From Streptomyces asoensis (lineage in GTDB: Bacteria; Actinomycetota; Actinomycetes; Streptomycetales; Streptomycetaceae), in the NCBI RefSeq assembly GCF_016860545.1, contig NZ_BNEB01000005.1, positions 744,001-808,000 of the forward strand: DNA of 64,000 nucleotides, read 5' to 3'. The translations under genes and the position numbers were made by a program. Under the pieces are notes generated by a model. That model saw only the letters and a program-made list of their open reading frames with translations, had not been told where the DNA came from and did no database searches. Positions 56,636 through 64,000 of this stretch are shown piece by piece. Each line of letters begins with the position of its first letter. Positions within the stretch are counted from its first letter, which is position 1.

Positions 56636-58990
56636 TCAGCGGGTGTTCGGACTTCGGTGCGGGGGCTGGCGCGGGGTCGGCCGGTCCGGGGCGGGCGGGA
56701 CCGTGCGCACCACCGGGCCGTCCCCGTTCACCCGCACCGGGTCCCCGTGGTGACGGATCATCAGGGGCGCTCCGGACAACAGGGTGTACGTGGCCTTGTC
56801 CGGTCCTATCTCCACGCGCAGGCGCCGGCCGAGGAGTTGGACGCTGAAGGCGAGGCGGCTGAACCTGTCGGGCAGCCGGGGTGCGAAGCGCAGCCCCTCA
56901 CGGTCCCCGCGCAGCCCGCCGAACCCGGCGACGAGGGCCATCCAGGTGCCCGCCAGCGACGCGATGTGCAGGCCGTCCCGGGTGTTGTGCTCCAGGTCGG
57001 CCAGGTCCATCAGCGCGGCCTCGGCGGTGTAGTCGTAGGCCAGTGCCAGGTGACCCGCCTGCGCCGCGATGACCGCCTGGCAGCAGGCGGACAGGGACGA
57101 GTCGCGGACGGTCAGCGGCTCGTAGTAGGCGAAGTTGCGGGCGATCTGCTCCTCGTCGAAGTGGTCCGCGCACGTGTACATCGCGAGGACCAGGTCGGCC
57201 TGCTTGACGACCTGTTTGCGGTAGAGGTCGAAGTACGGGAAGTTCAGCAGCAGCGGGTACTGGTCGGGGCGGGTGCCCGCGAAGTCCCACTGCTGGTAGC
57301 GGGTGAAGCCCGCGTGCTGTTCGTGGACGCCGAGGTCGTGGTTGTAGGGCACGTACACCGCCTGGGCGGCGTCGCGCCAGGCCGCGCTCTCCTCCGCGTC
57401 CACACCGAGGCGGGCGGCCTCGTCCGGATGACGTCCGACGGCTTCGGCGGCGGCCAGGAGGTTCGCCCGGGCCATGAGGTTGGTGTACGTGTTGTCGTCG
57501 GCTACCGCGCTGTACTCGTCGGGGCCCGTGACGCCGTCTATGTGGAAGGCGCCGCGGGCGTCGTGGTGGCCGAGGGAGCGCCACAGCCGGGCGGTCTCCA
57601 CGAGCAGTTCGACGCCGGTGCTCCGTTCGAACTCGGTGTCCCCCGTCGCCGTGACGTAGCGGACCACCGCGTCCGCGATGTCGGCGTTGACGTGGAAGGC
57701 GGCCGTTCCGGCCGGCCAGTACGCCGAGCCCTCCGACCCCTCGATGGTGCGCCAGGGGAACGCGGCGCCGCCGAGGCCGAGCTGGGCGGCCCTCTCACGG
57801 GCGGCGGGCAGGGTGTTCTGCCGCCACCGCAGGGCCTCGGAGACGGCTTCGGGCGCGGTGTAGGTGAGCAGGGGGAGCACGAAGGTCTCGGTGTCCCAGA
57901 ACGCGTGGCCGTCGTAGCCGGAGCCGGTCAGCCCCTTGGCGGGGATGGCGCGCTGCTCGGCGCGGGCACCGGCCTGGAGGACGTGGAACAGGGCGAAGCG
58001 GACGGCCTGCTGGATCTCCTCGTCGCCGTCTACCTCGACGTCCGCACGGGACCAGAAGTCGTCGAGGTAGGCGCGCTGGTCCTCGAGCAGGCCCGTCCAG
58101 CCGCTGTGCCCGGCCGCCGCGAGGGCCGCCTCCACCTGGTCGCTCATCGCGGGCCGCGAGCGGGCGCCGGACCAGCCGTGGGCGACGAGCTTCTCCACGC
58201 GCAGCCGCTCGCCGGGCTCCAGCACGGAGGTGACGGTGAGCCGGGCGACGTCCACGTTGCTCTCGCTGCTGACGACGGTGCGCTCGGGGCCGGTGACCTC
58301 GTGGTCGGCGGCCACGGCCACCCGCAGACCGCTGCGCTTCGTGCGGTGGACGAGCCTGAGCCGCCTGCCGACGGCCACGTCCTCCTCCGGTTCCAGCGGC
58401 GACTTCAGGGCACGGGCCGCGCGCGGATCGCCGTTCGGGTCGGGCAGGCTCTCGTTGGTGACCAGTTCGGACTGGATGACCACCCGGGAGCGGCTGCCGA
58501 CGGCCTCCACCTCGTAGGCCACGGCGGCCACCGCCCGCTGGGTGAGGGAGACCAGCCGGGTCGAGCGCACCCGGACCGTGGACCCGGCCGGCGAGGTCCA
58601 CTCGCAGGTCCGCTCCAGGACGCCGCGCCGCAGGTCGAGCACCCGCTCGTGGCGGACGAGCCGTCCGTAGCGCAGGTCGAAGGGCTCGTCGTCGACCAGC
58701 AGCCGCAGGATCTTGCCGTTGGTGACGTTGATGACGGTCTGACCGGACTCGGGATAGCCGTAGCCCGCCTCGGCGTAGGGCAGCGGGTGCAGTTCGTGGA
58801 CGCCGTTGAGGTAGGCGCCGGGCAGGCCGTGCGGTTCGCCCTCGTCCAGGTTGCCGCGCCAGCCGACGTGCCCGTTGGAGAGGGCGAAGACGGACTCGCT
58901 CTGCGCCAGGACGTCGAGGTCGAGTTCCGTCTCGCGCACGTGCCAGGGCTCGACCGTGTACGACCGGTTCGTGATCATCTGCGCCGTCAC
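56636..58990 (-). CDS. GH65-family glycoside hydrolase/phosphorylase
   Basis: A 784-aa cytoplasmic enzyme with the three-part GH65 structure: N-terminal beta-sandwich (about 1-270), (alpha/alpha)6 catalytic barrel (about 310-680) and C-terminal beta-sandwich (about 690-755). Key motifs are FWDTETFVLPLL and HIDGVTGPDEYSAVADDNTY, in which Glu492 is the general acid of the family. Members phosphorolyse maltose, trehalose, kojibiose or nigerose to beta-glucose-1-phosphate, or hydrolyse trehalose. Coupling by a 4-bp overlap to a beta-phosphoglucomutase gene favours a phosphorylase. The pair matches the arrangement of Rv3400-Rv3401 in Mycobacterium tuberculosis. Confidence 0.92.
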   Translation of the reverse strand: MTAQMITNRSYTVEPWHVRETELDLDVLAQSESVFALSNGHVGWRGNLDEGEPHGLPGAYLNGVHELHPLPYAEAGYGYPESGQTVINVTNGKILRLLVDDEPFDLRYGRLVRHERVLDLRRGVLERTCEWTSPAGSTVRVRSTRLVSLTQRAVAAVAYEVEAVGSRSRVVIQSELVTNESLPDPNGDPRAARALKSPLEPEEDVAVGRRLRLVHRTKRSGLRVAVAADHEVTGPERTVVSSESNVDVARLTVTSVLEPGERLRVEKLVAHGWSGARSRPAMSDQVEAALAAAGHSGWTGLLEDQRAYLDDFWSRADVEVDGDEEIQQAVRFALFHVLQAGARAEQRAIPAKGLTGSGYDGHAFWDTETFVLPLLTYTAPEAVSEALRWRQNTLPAARERAAQLGLGGAAFPWRTIEGSEGSAYWPAGTAAFHVNADIADAVVRYVTATGDTEFERSTGVELLVETARLWRSLGHHDARGAFHIDGVTGPDEYSAVADDNTYTNLMARANLLAAAEAVGRHPDEAARLGVDAEESAAWRDAAQAVYVPYNHDLGVHEQHAGFTRYQQWDFAGTRPDQYPLLLNFPYFDLYRKQVVKQADLVLAMYTCADHFDEEQIARNFAYYEPLTVRDSSLSACCQAVIAAQAGHLALAYDYTAEAALMDLADLEHNTRDGLHIASLAGTWMALVAGFGGLRGDREGLRFAPRLPDRFSRLAFSVQLLGRRLRVEIGPDKATYTLLSGAPLMIRHHGDPVRVNGDGPVVRTVPPAPDRPTPRQPPHRSPNTR

Positions 58991-59733
58991 CCTTCGCCGC
59001 CGACCAGGTCCGCGAGGTCCTTCACGACGACGTCCGCGCCGTGTGCGTACAGCGCGTCGCTCTGCCCGACCCGGTCGACGCCGACGACGTACCCGAAGTT
59101 GCCGCTGCGGCCCGCGTCCATGCCGGCCAGCGCGTCCTCGAAGACGGCCGCCCGCGACGGCTCGACGCCGAGGTCGCGGGCGGCGGCCAGGAAGGTGTCG
59201 GGGCTCGGCTTGCCCGGCAGCCCGCGTTCGGCCGCCACGACGCCGTCGATCCGTACCTCGAAGAGGTGCTCGGCCTCGATCGAGCGCAGTACGTCACGGG
59301 TGTTGGCGCTGGAGGAGACGATCGCCGTGCGCAGGCCGTGCGCGCGTGCCGCCTCGATGTAGCGCAGGGTGCCGTCGTAGGCCTCCACCCCCTGGGTGCG
59401 GATCTTCTCCAGGAGGAGCTGGTTCTTGCGGTTGCCGAGCCCGTTCACGGTCTGCGCGTCGGGCGGGTCGCCGGGGTCGCCCTCGGGCAGTTCGATGTCC
59501 CGGGAGGCGAGGAAGGTGCGGACGCCGTCGGCGCGCGGGCGGCCGTCGACGTACTCGTCGTAGTCGTGGCCCTCGTCGAACGGCCGGAAGTCGTCGCCTC
59601 CGCGCGCGTACAGGAAGGCGTCGAAGGTCTCCTTCCAGGCCGCCGCGTGCACCACGGCCGTCCGGGTGACCACACCGTCGAGGTCGAAGAGACAGGCCTG
59701 GATCGTTCCGGGGAGACCTAGCGTCGTCGTCAT
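58987..59733 (-). CDS. Beta-phosphoglucomutase-family HAD hydrolase
   Basis: A 248-aa HAD-superfamily protein. The nucleophile motif is CLFDLDGVVT (Asp17, Asp19), followed by a long cap domain (FDAFLYARGGDDFRPFDEGH), VSSSANTRDVL (motif 2), GKPSPDTFLAAA (motif 3, Lys) and VFEDALAGMDAGR (motif 4). It should convert beta-glucose-1-phosphate to glucose-6-phosphate, using the product of the coupled GH65 enzyme (58990, ATGA overlap). The cap is longer than in Lactococcus PgmB, as in the actinobacterial relatives. Confidence 0.9.
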   Translation of the reverse strand: MTTTLGLPGTIQACLFDLDGVVTRTAVVHAAAWKETFDAFLYARGGDDFRPFDEGHDYDEYVDGRPRADGVRTFLASRDIELPEGDPGDPPDAQTVNGLGNRKNQLLLEKIRTQGVEAYDGTLRYIEAARAHGLRTAIVSSSANTRDVLRSIEAEHLFEVRIDGVVAAERGLPGKPSPDTFLAAARDLGVEPSRAAVFEDALAGMDAGRSGNFGYVVGVDRVGQSDALYAHGADVVVKDLADLVGGEG

Positions 59734-59833
59734 ACAGGGTCCCGTTCCCCGGTATCGACTCCCTCAACGGTGTGGGCCCCGCCACATCGCCGTGCGCGCC
59801 CGCGCATCGGCGGGCGTACGGTCGGGCGCGGGG

Positions 59834-60229
59834 TCACTCGTGCGGGAACGAGTGGTGCTCGTGCGCGATCAGCCAGCGGCCCTCCTCCTTGCGCAACCCG
59901 AAGGTCAGGCGCAGCCTCAGGGCGGGGTCCTCGGCCAGCTCCCGGGGCGTGCCGCAGCGCACCAACGCGTGGGCGTAGGCCACATCGTGGCCGGCGGTGA
60001 CGTGCAGGGTGTCGATGTCGAAGCACGCGCCCTCGGCCTGCCAGGCGAAGAAGGCGGGCCACAGGGCGCCGTAGGCCGCCAGGCCCCGGATGCCCTCGTG
60101 CGGCGGGGTCACGTGGTACAGCACGAGGTCGTCGGCGTGGCCGGCCAGGACGGTGCCGAGGTCCCCGCGGTGGACGGCGTCGGCCCAGCGGGTGATCAGG
60201 GTGCGGATCTGCGTGTCGTCGTCGGACAA
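59834..60229 (-). CDS. NTF2-like (SnoaL/ketosteroid isomerase fold) protein
   Basis: A 131-aa protein of the NTF2-like fold: IRTLITRWADAVHRGDLGTV, FACDIDTLH-like strand (FDIDTLHVTAGHDVAYAHAL), RLRLTFGLRKEEGRWLIAHE and the terminal HEHHSFPHE. It is a cone-shaped pocket protein whose role cannot be told from sequence; relatives include calcium/calmodulin-dependent kinase association domains and ketosteroid isomerases. TTG 60229 is chosen because AGGAGG lies close upstream and no ATG/GTG fits. It is divergent from the kinase gene at 60286. Confidence 0.82.
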   Translation of the reverse strand: MSDDDTQIRTLITRWADAVHRGDLGTVLAGHADDLVLYHVTPPHEGIRGLAAYGALWPAFFAWQAEGACFDIDTLHVTAGHDVAYAHALVRCGTPRELAEDPALRLRLTFGLRKEEGRWLIAHEHHSFPHE

Positions 60230-60285
60230 AGGTCGTCCTCCTCTCGCTGTGGGTCTCCGTCCAGGAGACTGCGACACTTCGCTGT

Positions 60286-60942
60286 GTGCTCACTTTCGAT
60301 GATCTGCTGCGCCGGGCCCGTGCTCTCGGCGGGGACGGCGGGCGCGCCCTGCTCGGCATCGCCGGCAGTCCCGGCGCGGGAAAGACGACCCTCGCGCGGC
60401 GCCTGGTGCGGGAGCTGAACGGCTCGGGCCTGCCGTGGGCCGTGCACGTCCCGATGGACGGCTTCCACCTGGCCGACGCCGAGCTCGACCGGCTGGGCCG
60501 GCGCGGCCGCAAGGGCGCGCCGGACACCTTCGACGCGGCCGGGTACGCGGCGCTGCTGCGGAGGCTGCGCGAACAGGCGGACGGCGCGAGCGGCGAAGGC
60601 GGCGACGACATCGTGTACGCGCCCGGTTTCGAGCGGGTGCTGGAGCAGCCGCTCGCGGGGGCGATACCGGTCCCCCCGGCGGCCCGTCTGGTCGTGACGG
60701 AGGGGAACTACCTGCTCCTCGGCACGGGCGCGTGGGTGCGGGTGCGCGCCGCGCTGGACGAGGTGTGGTTCTGCGAGGGCGACGAGGACGAGCGCGTACG
60801 CCGGCTCGTCGCCCGGCACGAGGAGTTCGGCAAGGGGCACGAGGACGCGGTGGCCTGGGTGCTCGGCAGCGACCGGCGCAACGCCGAGCTGGTGGCGTCG
60901 ACCAGGGACCGGGCCGATCTGGTGGTGCCCCTGCCGTTGTGA
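60286..60942 (+). CDS. P-loop nucleoside/pantothenate-kinase-like protein
   Basis: A 218-aa cytoplasmic kinase of the uridine kinase/pantothenate kinase (PRK) group. Walker A GIAGSPGAGKTTLARR (27-35), the substrate-side PMDGFHLADAELDRLGRRGR with Asp, VVTEGNYLLLGTGAW (Walker-B-like strand) and the C-terminal ERVRRLVARHEEFGK, a lid. Such enzymes phosphorylate nucleosides, fructose or related alcohols; the substrate is not predictable. GTG 60286 begins the domain, but no good ribosome site is seen. Confidence 0.85.
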   Translation: MLTFDDLLRRARALGGDGGRALLGIAGSPGAGKTTLARRLVRELNGSGLPWAVHVPMDGFHLADAELDRLGRRGRKGAPDTFDAAGYAALLRRLREQADGASGEGGDDIVYAPGFERVLEQPLAGAIPVPPAARLVVTEGNYLLLGTGAWVRVRAALDEVWFCEGDEDERVRRLVARHEEFGKGHEDAVAWVLGSDRRNAELVASTRDRADLVVPLPL

Positions 60943-60965
60943 CGGGGGCACCCGGCGGACGGTCC

Positions 60966-62834
60966 TCAGCGGCTGCCGGCCCGCACCGCCAGCGTCGGTT
61001 CCCCGTGTGCGTCGTCCGCGCCGAGCACGGCCGTGAAGACCCCGGTCCGCACGGTCAGGCCGTCCTCGCCGCGCCGGACGGACACGGTGAGCGGCTCGGC
61101 CGAGCCGTGGCGCACCGCGAACACATGGAGGTCGTCGGGCGCGTCCGTGACCGGGCCGGCCTCCAGCGCGGTGGAGGCGACCAGGTGCCGCCAGCCCGCG
61201 TCGGGGTCGCCGTAGCCGCGCGGGTCGGCCGCGAGCGCGAAGGCGGCCTGCTCCTGCGTGAGCGCGGCGCGCGCGTCGAAGTACTCGGCGCCCGTCCCGG
61301 CCGGGTGGGTGAGGCGCAGGGTGCCCGCCGACGCGACGGCGCAGTCCGCCGTACGGCGCACCCGATCCCCGTCGTCCTCGGCGTACGGCAGGCCGGCCAG
61401 CAGGTACGGCGTGCCGTCGAGCCGCTCCACGGCGACCGTCGTCCACAGGGCGGTGCCGTCGGTGACGTACAGGGAGCGCACGTACCGCAGGACGTGGTCG
61501 CGGCCGACGACCGGTGTGGTGACCAGTTTGGCGGCCAGGCCGTCGGCGCGGACGTCGCGGACCCGGACCGCGCCCATGGGGCGGCACAACAGGAAGCCGT
61601 CGGTGACGGGACCGAAGCCGTGCTGGCGGTCGACGACGGCGGCCAGGCAGTACGTTCCCGCGGCCTCGACGACGGCCGGGGTCATCCGGTCGTCGAAGGC
61701 CACCGAGACGGTGCCGGCGCGCAGTTGGTGCCGCGCGCTCGCGGTGGACGGTTCGCGGTGCCAGCGGGAGTCGTCCTGGATCTGCCAGACGAGCATCCAC
61801 GCGAAGTGCCCGTCGACCCCGCCGTCCGGCTTGGCCGCGTACCGTGCCCAGCGGCTGTCGCCCCGGTAGCGGCCCAGGTCGGCGCCGATCCGGGTGCCGA
61901 AGTAGCGCAGGCCGAGGACCGATTCGAAGGCGGAGTGCTGTTCGCTGTAGCGCGGTCCGCCGTTGTCGAAGCCGCCGTTCGTCAGGCGGGCGTCGATGTA
62001 GCGGGCGAGCGCCTCGCCGTCCTCGGCGAAGACCTGTTCACCGCTGACCCGGTGGGCCTGGGCGAGGAAGGACAGGGAGATCGGGCCGTAGTTGTTGTCG
62101 TAGGCGCCGCCGTGCTCGGGCGGCAGCAGGGCGCCCCGGTCGCGGACCCGGTGGGCGCGGATCTCCTCGGAGTACAGCGCGAGGGCCCGGGCCCGGACCC
62201 GGCCGCCCTCCTCGGGCGGGAGCCTGCGGGCCAGCATCAGGCCGCCGACGACGCAGCCGATGGCCTGGTTGCCGGCCTCCTGCGGGTTGAAGAAGGTCGC
62301 CTCGGTCAGCCAGGTCCAGTAGCCGCGCGCCACCTCCAGCAGTTCGGCGCGCTGCTCGTCGCCGGCCAGGTCACGGCCGTCCGGGGTGTCGAGCACGTCC
62401 AGGAGGTTCACGGCCTGGAGCAGCGCCCACACCGTGCTCGGCCAGTCCCCGACGGGGTGGGCGCCCGCCGCGAGCACGTACCGGGCGTACGGCAGTGCGC
62501 GGCCGCGGGCCCTGAGGTTGGGGTAGCCCGGGTTGTCGTCCCGGTAGACGCGTTCACGCAGGTGGAAGGCGAGGCTGCGGCCGACGGCCTCCGGCAGGCG
62601 GGGGTCCTTGCCGCGCTGCCAGGCCAGGGCCAGCAGCGAGGTGATGCCGAGCGAGGTGTCGCCGATGTCGTCCGTGCAGTCGGGGTGCTCGAGGCTGCCT
62701 TCCGGTGTCAGGCGGGCCAGGGCCTGCTCGACGACGTCGGCGAGGACGGCGTCGTAGGCCTCGGGGGTGTCGGGCAGGTCGTGCAGGGGTCCGCGCTGGT
62801 GGAACAGGTGCACGGCGGGGGACGTGGGGTGCAA
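60966..62834 (-). CDS. Unrecognised protein with carbohydrate-enzyme-like architecture
   Basis: A 622-aa protein without signal peptide. Residues about 20-340 look like an alpha-toroid with repeated Trp/Tyr/Gly loops (TSLGITSLLALAWQRG, YWTWLTEATFFNPQEAGNQA, GAYDNNYGPISLSFLAQAH, NGGFDNGGPRYSEQHSAFES); the remainder is beta-rich (GTVSVAFDDRMTPAVVEAAG, RVRDVRADGLAAKLV). This layout resembles polysaccharide lyases and heparinase II/III-type or related (alpha/alpha)n enzymes, but no family signature is certain. It is followed 50 bp upstream by the next gene of apparently similar kind, so they probably form an operon. Confidence 0.7.
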   Translation of the reverse strand: MHPTSPAVHLFHQRGPLHDLPDTPEAYDAVLADVVEQALARLTPEGSLEHPDCTDDIGDTSLGITSLLALAWQRGKDPRLPEAVGRSLAFHLRERVYRDDNPGYPNLRARGRALPYARYVLAAGAHPVGDWPSTVWALLQAVNLLDVLDTPDGRDLAGDEQRAELLEVARGYWTWLTEATFFNPQEAGNQAIGCVVGGLMLARRLPPEEGGRVRARALALYSEEIRAHRVRDRGALLPPEHGGAYDNNYGPISLSFLAQAHRVSGEQVFAEDGEALARYIDARLTNGGFDNGGPRYSEQHSAFESVLGLRYFGTRIGADLGRYRGDSRWARYAAKPDGGVDGHFAWMLVWQIQDDSRWHREPSTASARHQLRAGTVSVAFDDRMTPAVVEAAGTYCLAAVVDRQHGFGPVTDGFLLCRPMGAVRVRDVRADGLAAKLVTTPVVGRDHVLRYVRSLYVTDGTALWTTVAVERLDGTPYLLAGLPYAEDDGDRVRRTADCAVASAGTLRLTHPAGTGAEYFDARAALTQEQAAFALAADPRGYGDPDAGWRHLVASTALEAGPVTDAPDDLHVFAVRHGSAEPLTVSVRRGEDGLTVRTGVFTAVLGADDAHGEPTLAVRAGSR

Positions 62835-62884
62835 CGGGGATCAGCCCTTCATGCCTGGGACGGTCACGGCGTGGGTCGTCGGCG

Positions 62885-64000
62885 TCACGCGACGGCTGCG
62901 GGCCGGCGGGCGCGCAGTGCGACGGTCAGTGTGTGCGGGCCGTGCCCGCCGATGTGGACGCGGTTCCCGGCCGTCGCGTCGGTACCGCCCACCACGGTGT
63001 GGTCCTGCCCGGGGTCGTAGCGCAGTACGTCGGCGCGGTCCGGTCCGGCGAGGGGCTCGCCCGCTTCGACGGTGGCCTCGATCCGTATCTCGTCGTCACC
63101 GGCCCGGTAGGCCGCCGGTCCGCTCGTCAGGCACCAGCGGCCGTCGCCGATCGGTACGGCGCCCCGGACGGCGCCGCCCGGGCGGAAGGTGAGTTCGAGA
63201 GCCCAGGGCACGCGCGGTCCGCCGATGTCGATGCGCAGGTCGGCGCCGTCGTCCCTCAGCTCCACGTCGATCCGGGTCGTGTGCGAGACCTCGTCCCGGG
63301 GGCGGTCCTGGAAGGCCATCGCTGCCGAGAAGCGTCCCTCGTCGGCCGTGCGGTAGGCGCCGTCGTCCCGTCGCCGGTCCGGCGGCAGCGGCTGGTAGTA
63401 GGCGGCCGTGAGGGTCTCGGTGAGCCGGTGGCGGCCGTCGGCGAGGCGTCGCATGCCGGCGGCGCGGAACGGACCCAGGTCGAAGAAGCCCCGGGAGAGT
63501 CGGACCGCGTCCAGGACGGCTTCCCCGGCGAACAGCCGCAGGAAGGTGGGGTTGCAGGCGAGGCCCGAGCGGATGCGCCGGTGGCTGGGCACGTCGGAGC
63601 CGCCGTACACCACCGTGTGCGCGGTGGCGGAGGCACGCGAGGCGAGGCCGGCGGTGGCGAGGTACCCGTCCCGCGGGAGGACCTCCGCGGCCGGCGGGGG
63701 CAGGACCCGGCACAGGTCGGGGGTGAGGAGGGTCTCCGCGAGCAGCCCGGCGTCGTCGATGCCGCCGGCGGCCGCGAGGTGCGCCGCCCGGCTGAAGTCG
63801 CCCCGGCCGGTGCGGACCGCGAGCAGCCGGTAGTGCGGCAGGTAGGGCGCCAGCGGGAAGGAGAGGTGCTGGTCCTGGCGTCGCGAGTGGACGGTCTCCA
63901 CCGTGCCGTCCGGCCTGATGAGGTCCAGGGTCGCGGCGAGGTTGCGTTCGACGGCGTCCCGCAGGTCGGCGCGGCCGAGGACGTCGGCCAGCAGCAGCAG
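62885..64000 (-). CDS. Partial carbohydrate-enzyme-like protein, 5' end beyond the window
   Basis: At least 371 residues are visible; the frame stays open to the right edge (LLLLADVLGRADLRDAVERN at the edge), so the N-terminus is missing. The start at 63901 would be internal. The visible part has a helical, toroid-like segment (PHYRLLAVRTGRGDFSRAAH, VVYGGSDVPSHRRI) and a beta-rich C-terminus (IDVELRDDGADLRIDIGG, ALELTFRPGGAVRG). It resembles the neighbouring protein at 60966 in layout. The family is not recognised. Confidence 0.65.
   Translation of the reverse strand: MLLLADVLGRADLRDAVERNLAATLDLIRPDGTVETVHSRRQDQHLSFPLAPYLPHYRLLAVRTGRGDFSRAAHLAAAGGIDDAGLLAETLLTPDLCRVLPPPAAEVLPRDGYLATAGLASRASATAHTVVYGGSDVPSHRRIRSGLACNPTFLRLFAGEAVLDAVRLSRGFFDLGPFRAAGMRRLADGRHRLTETLTAAYYQPLPPDRRRDDGAYRTADEGRFSAAMAFQDRPRDEVSHTTRIDVELRDDGADLRIDIGGPRVPWALELTFRPGGAVRGAVPIGDGRWCLTSGPAAYRAGDDEIRIEATVEAGEPLAGPDRADVLRYDPGQDHTVVGGTDATAGNRVHIGGHGPHTLTVALRARRPAAVA

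Noticed and set aside
1..64000. tRNA, rRNA, transposase, integrase or phage genes
   Set aside because: I looked for tRNA-like cloverleaf ends, DDE transposase and integrase motifs and found none I could support.

Overview
The window is chromosomal DNA from a high-GC actinomycete, almost certainly a Streptomyces. Codon third positions are strongly G/C, GTG and TTG starts with GGAGG-type ribosome sites are common, and many families are ones typical of streptomycetes (SpoIIE-type phosphatases, GAF-ANTAR regulator, roadblock protein, DUF5133, DUF5709). I saw no rRNA, tRNA, CRISPR array, transposase or prophage. This is the species call I can support; I do not name a species.

Layout. 0.5-5 kb: cupin protein, Tat-exported phospholipase C-like phosphoesterase, isochorismatase-like hydrolase, a lipoprotein and a DUF72 protein. 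5-19.5 kb: signalling block with two consecutive large SpoIIE/PP2C phosphatases, an orphan NRPS-type condensation-domain protein divergent from an FprA-type ferredoxin-NADP reductase (with an iron-box-like site between them), a GAF-ANTAR antiterminator, a membrane Ser/Thr kinase, a Cys-rich protein, a roadblock protein and two small membrane proteins. 19.6-28 kb: GH36 alpha-galactosidase with a perfect 14-bp palindrome upstream, an unknown coiled-coil protein, a three-subunit molybdenum hydroxylase of the PaoABC/YagTSR type, and a DUF1232 protein. 28.2-29.4 kb: a compact graspetide (ATP-grasp-modified RiPP) pair, precursor plus ligase, with no methyltransferase. 29.5-37.7 kb, leftward: DUF5133 protein, ABC exporter half-transporter with an aldo/keto reductase, and a five-gene overlapping branched-chain amino-acid-type ABC importer.

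38.4-43.1 kb, leftward: an extracellular polysaccharide locus (single-pass membrane protein, deacetylase/glycosyltransferase-2 fusion resembling MatB, multi-pass acyltransferase), preceded by a candidate promoter and a 9-bp leader hairpin. 43.4-47.8 kb: PucR-type regulator divergent from a fold-III PLP decarboxylase, then a small membrane protein and a Gfo/Idh/MocA oxidoreductase. 48-56.6 kb: a third, membrane-bound SpoIIE phosphatase overlapping tail-to-tail with an MMPL transporter, a soluble transhydrogenase, a DUF5709 protein, and an APC permease with an unknown partner behind a good sigma-70-like promoter. 56.6-64 kb: carbohydrate region with GH65 enzyme plus beta-phosphoglucomutase (coupled), an NTF2-like protein, a P-loop kinase and two unrecognised proteins that resemble (alpha/alpha)-barrel carbohydrate enzymes; the last runs off the right edge.

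The observations I consider most worth following are the methyltransferase-less graspetide pair, the orphan condensation protein sharing an iron-box-containing promoter region with an FprA-type reductase, and several unexplained palindromes and tandem repeats in promoter or intergenic DNA. All domain calls are from reading the protein sequences; no database search was run.
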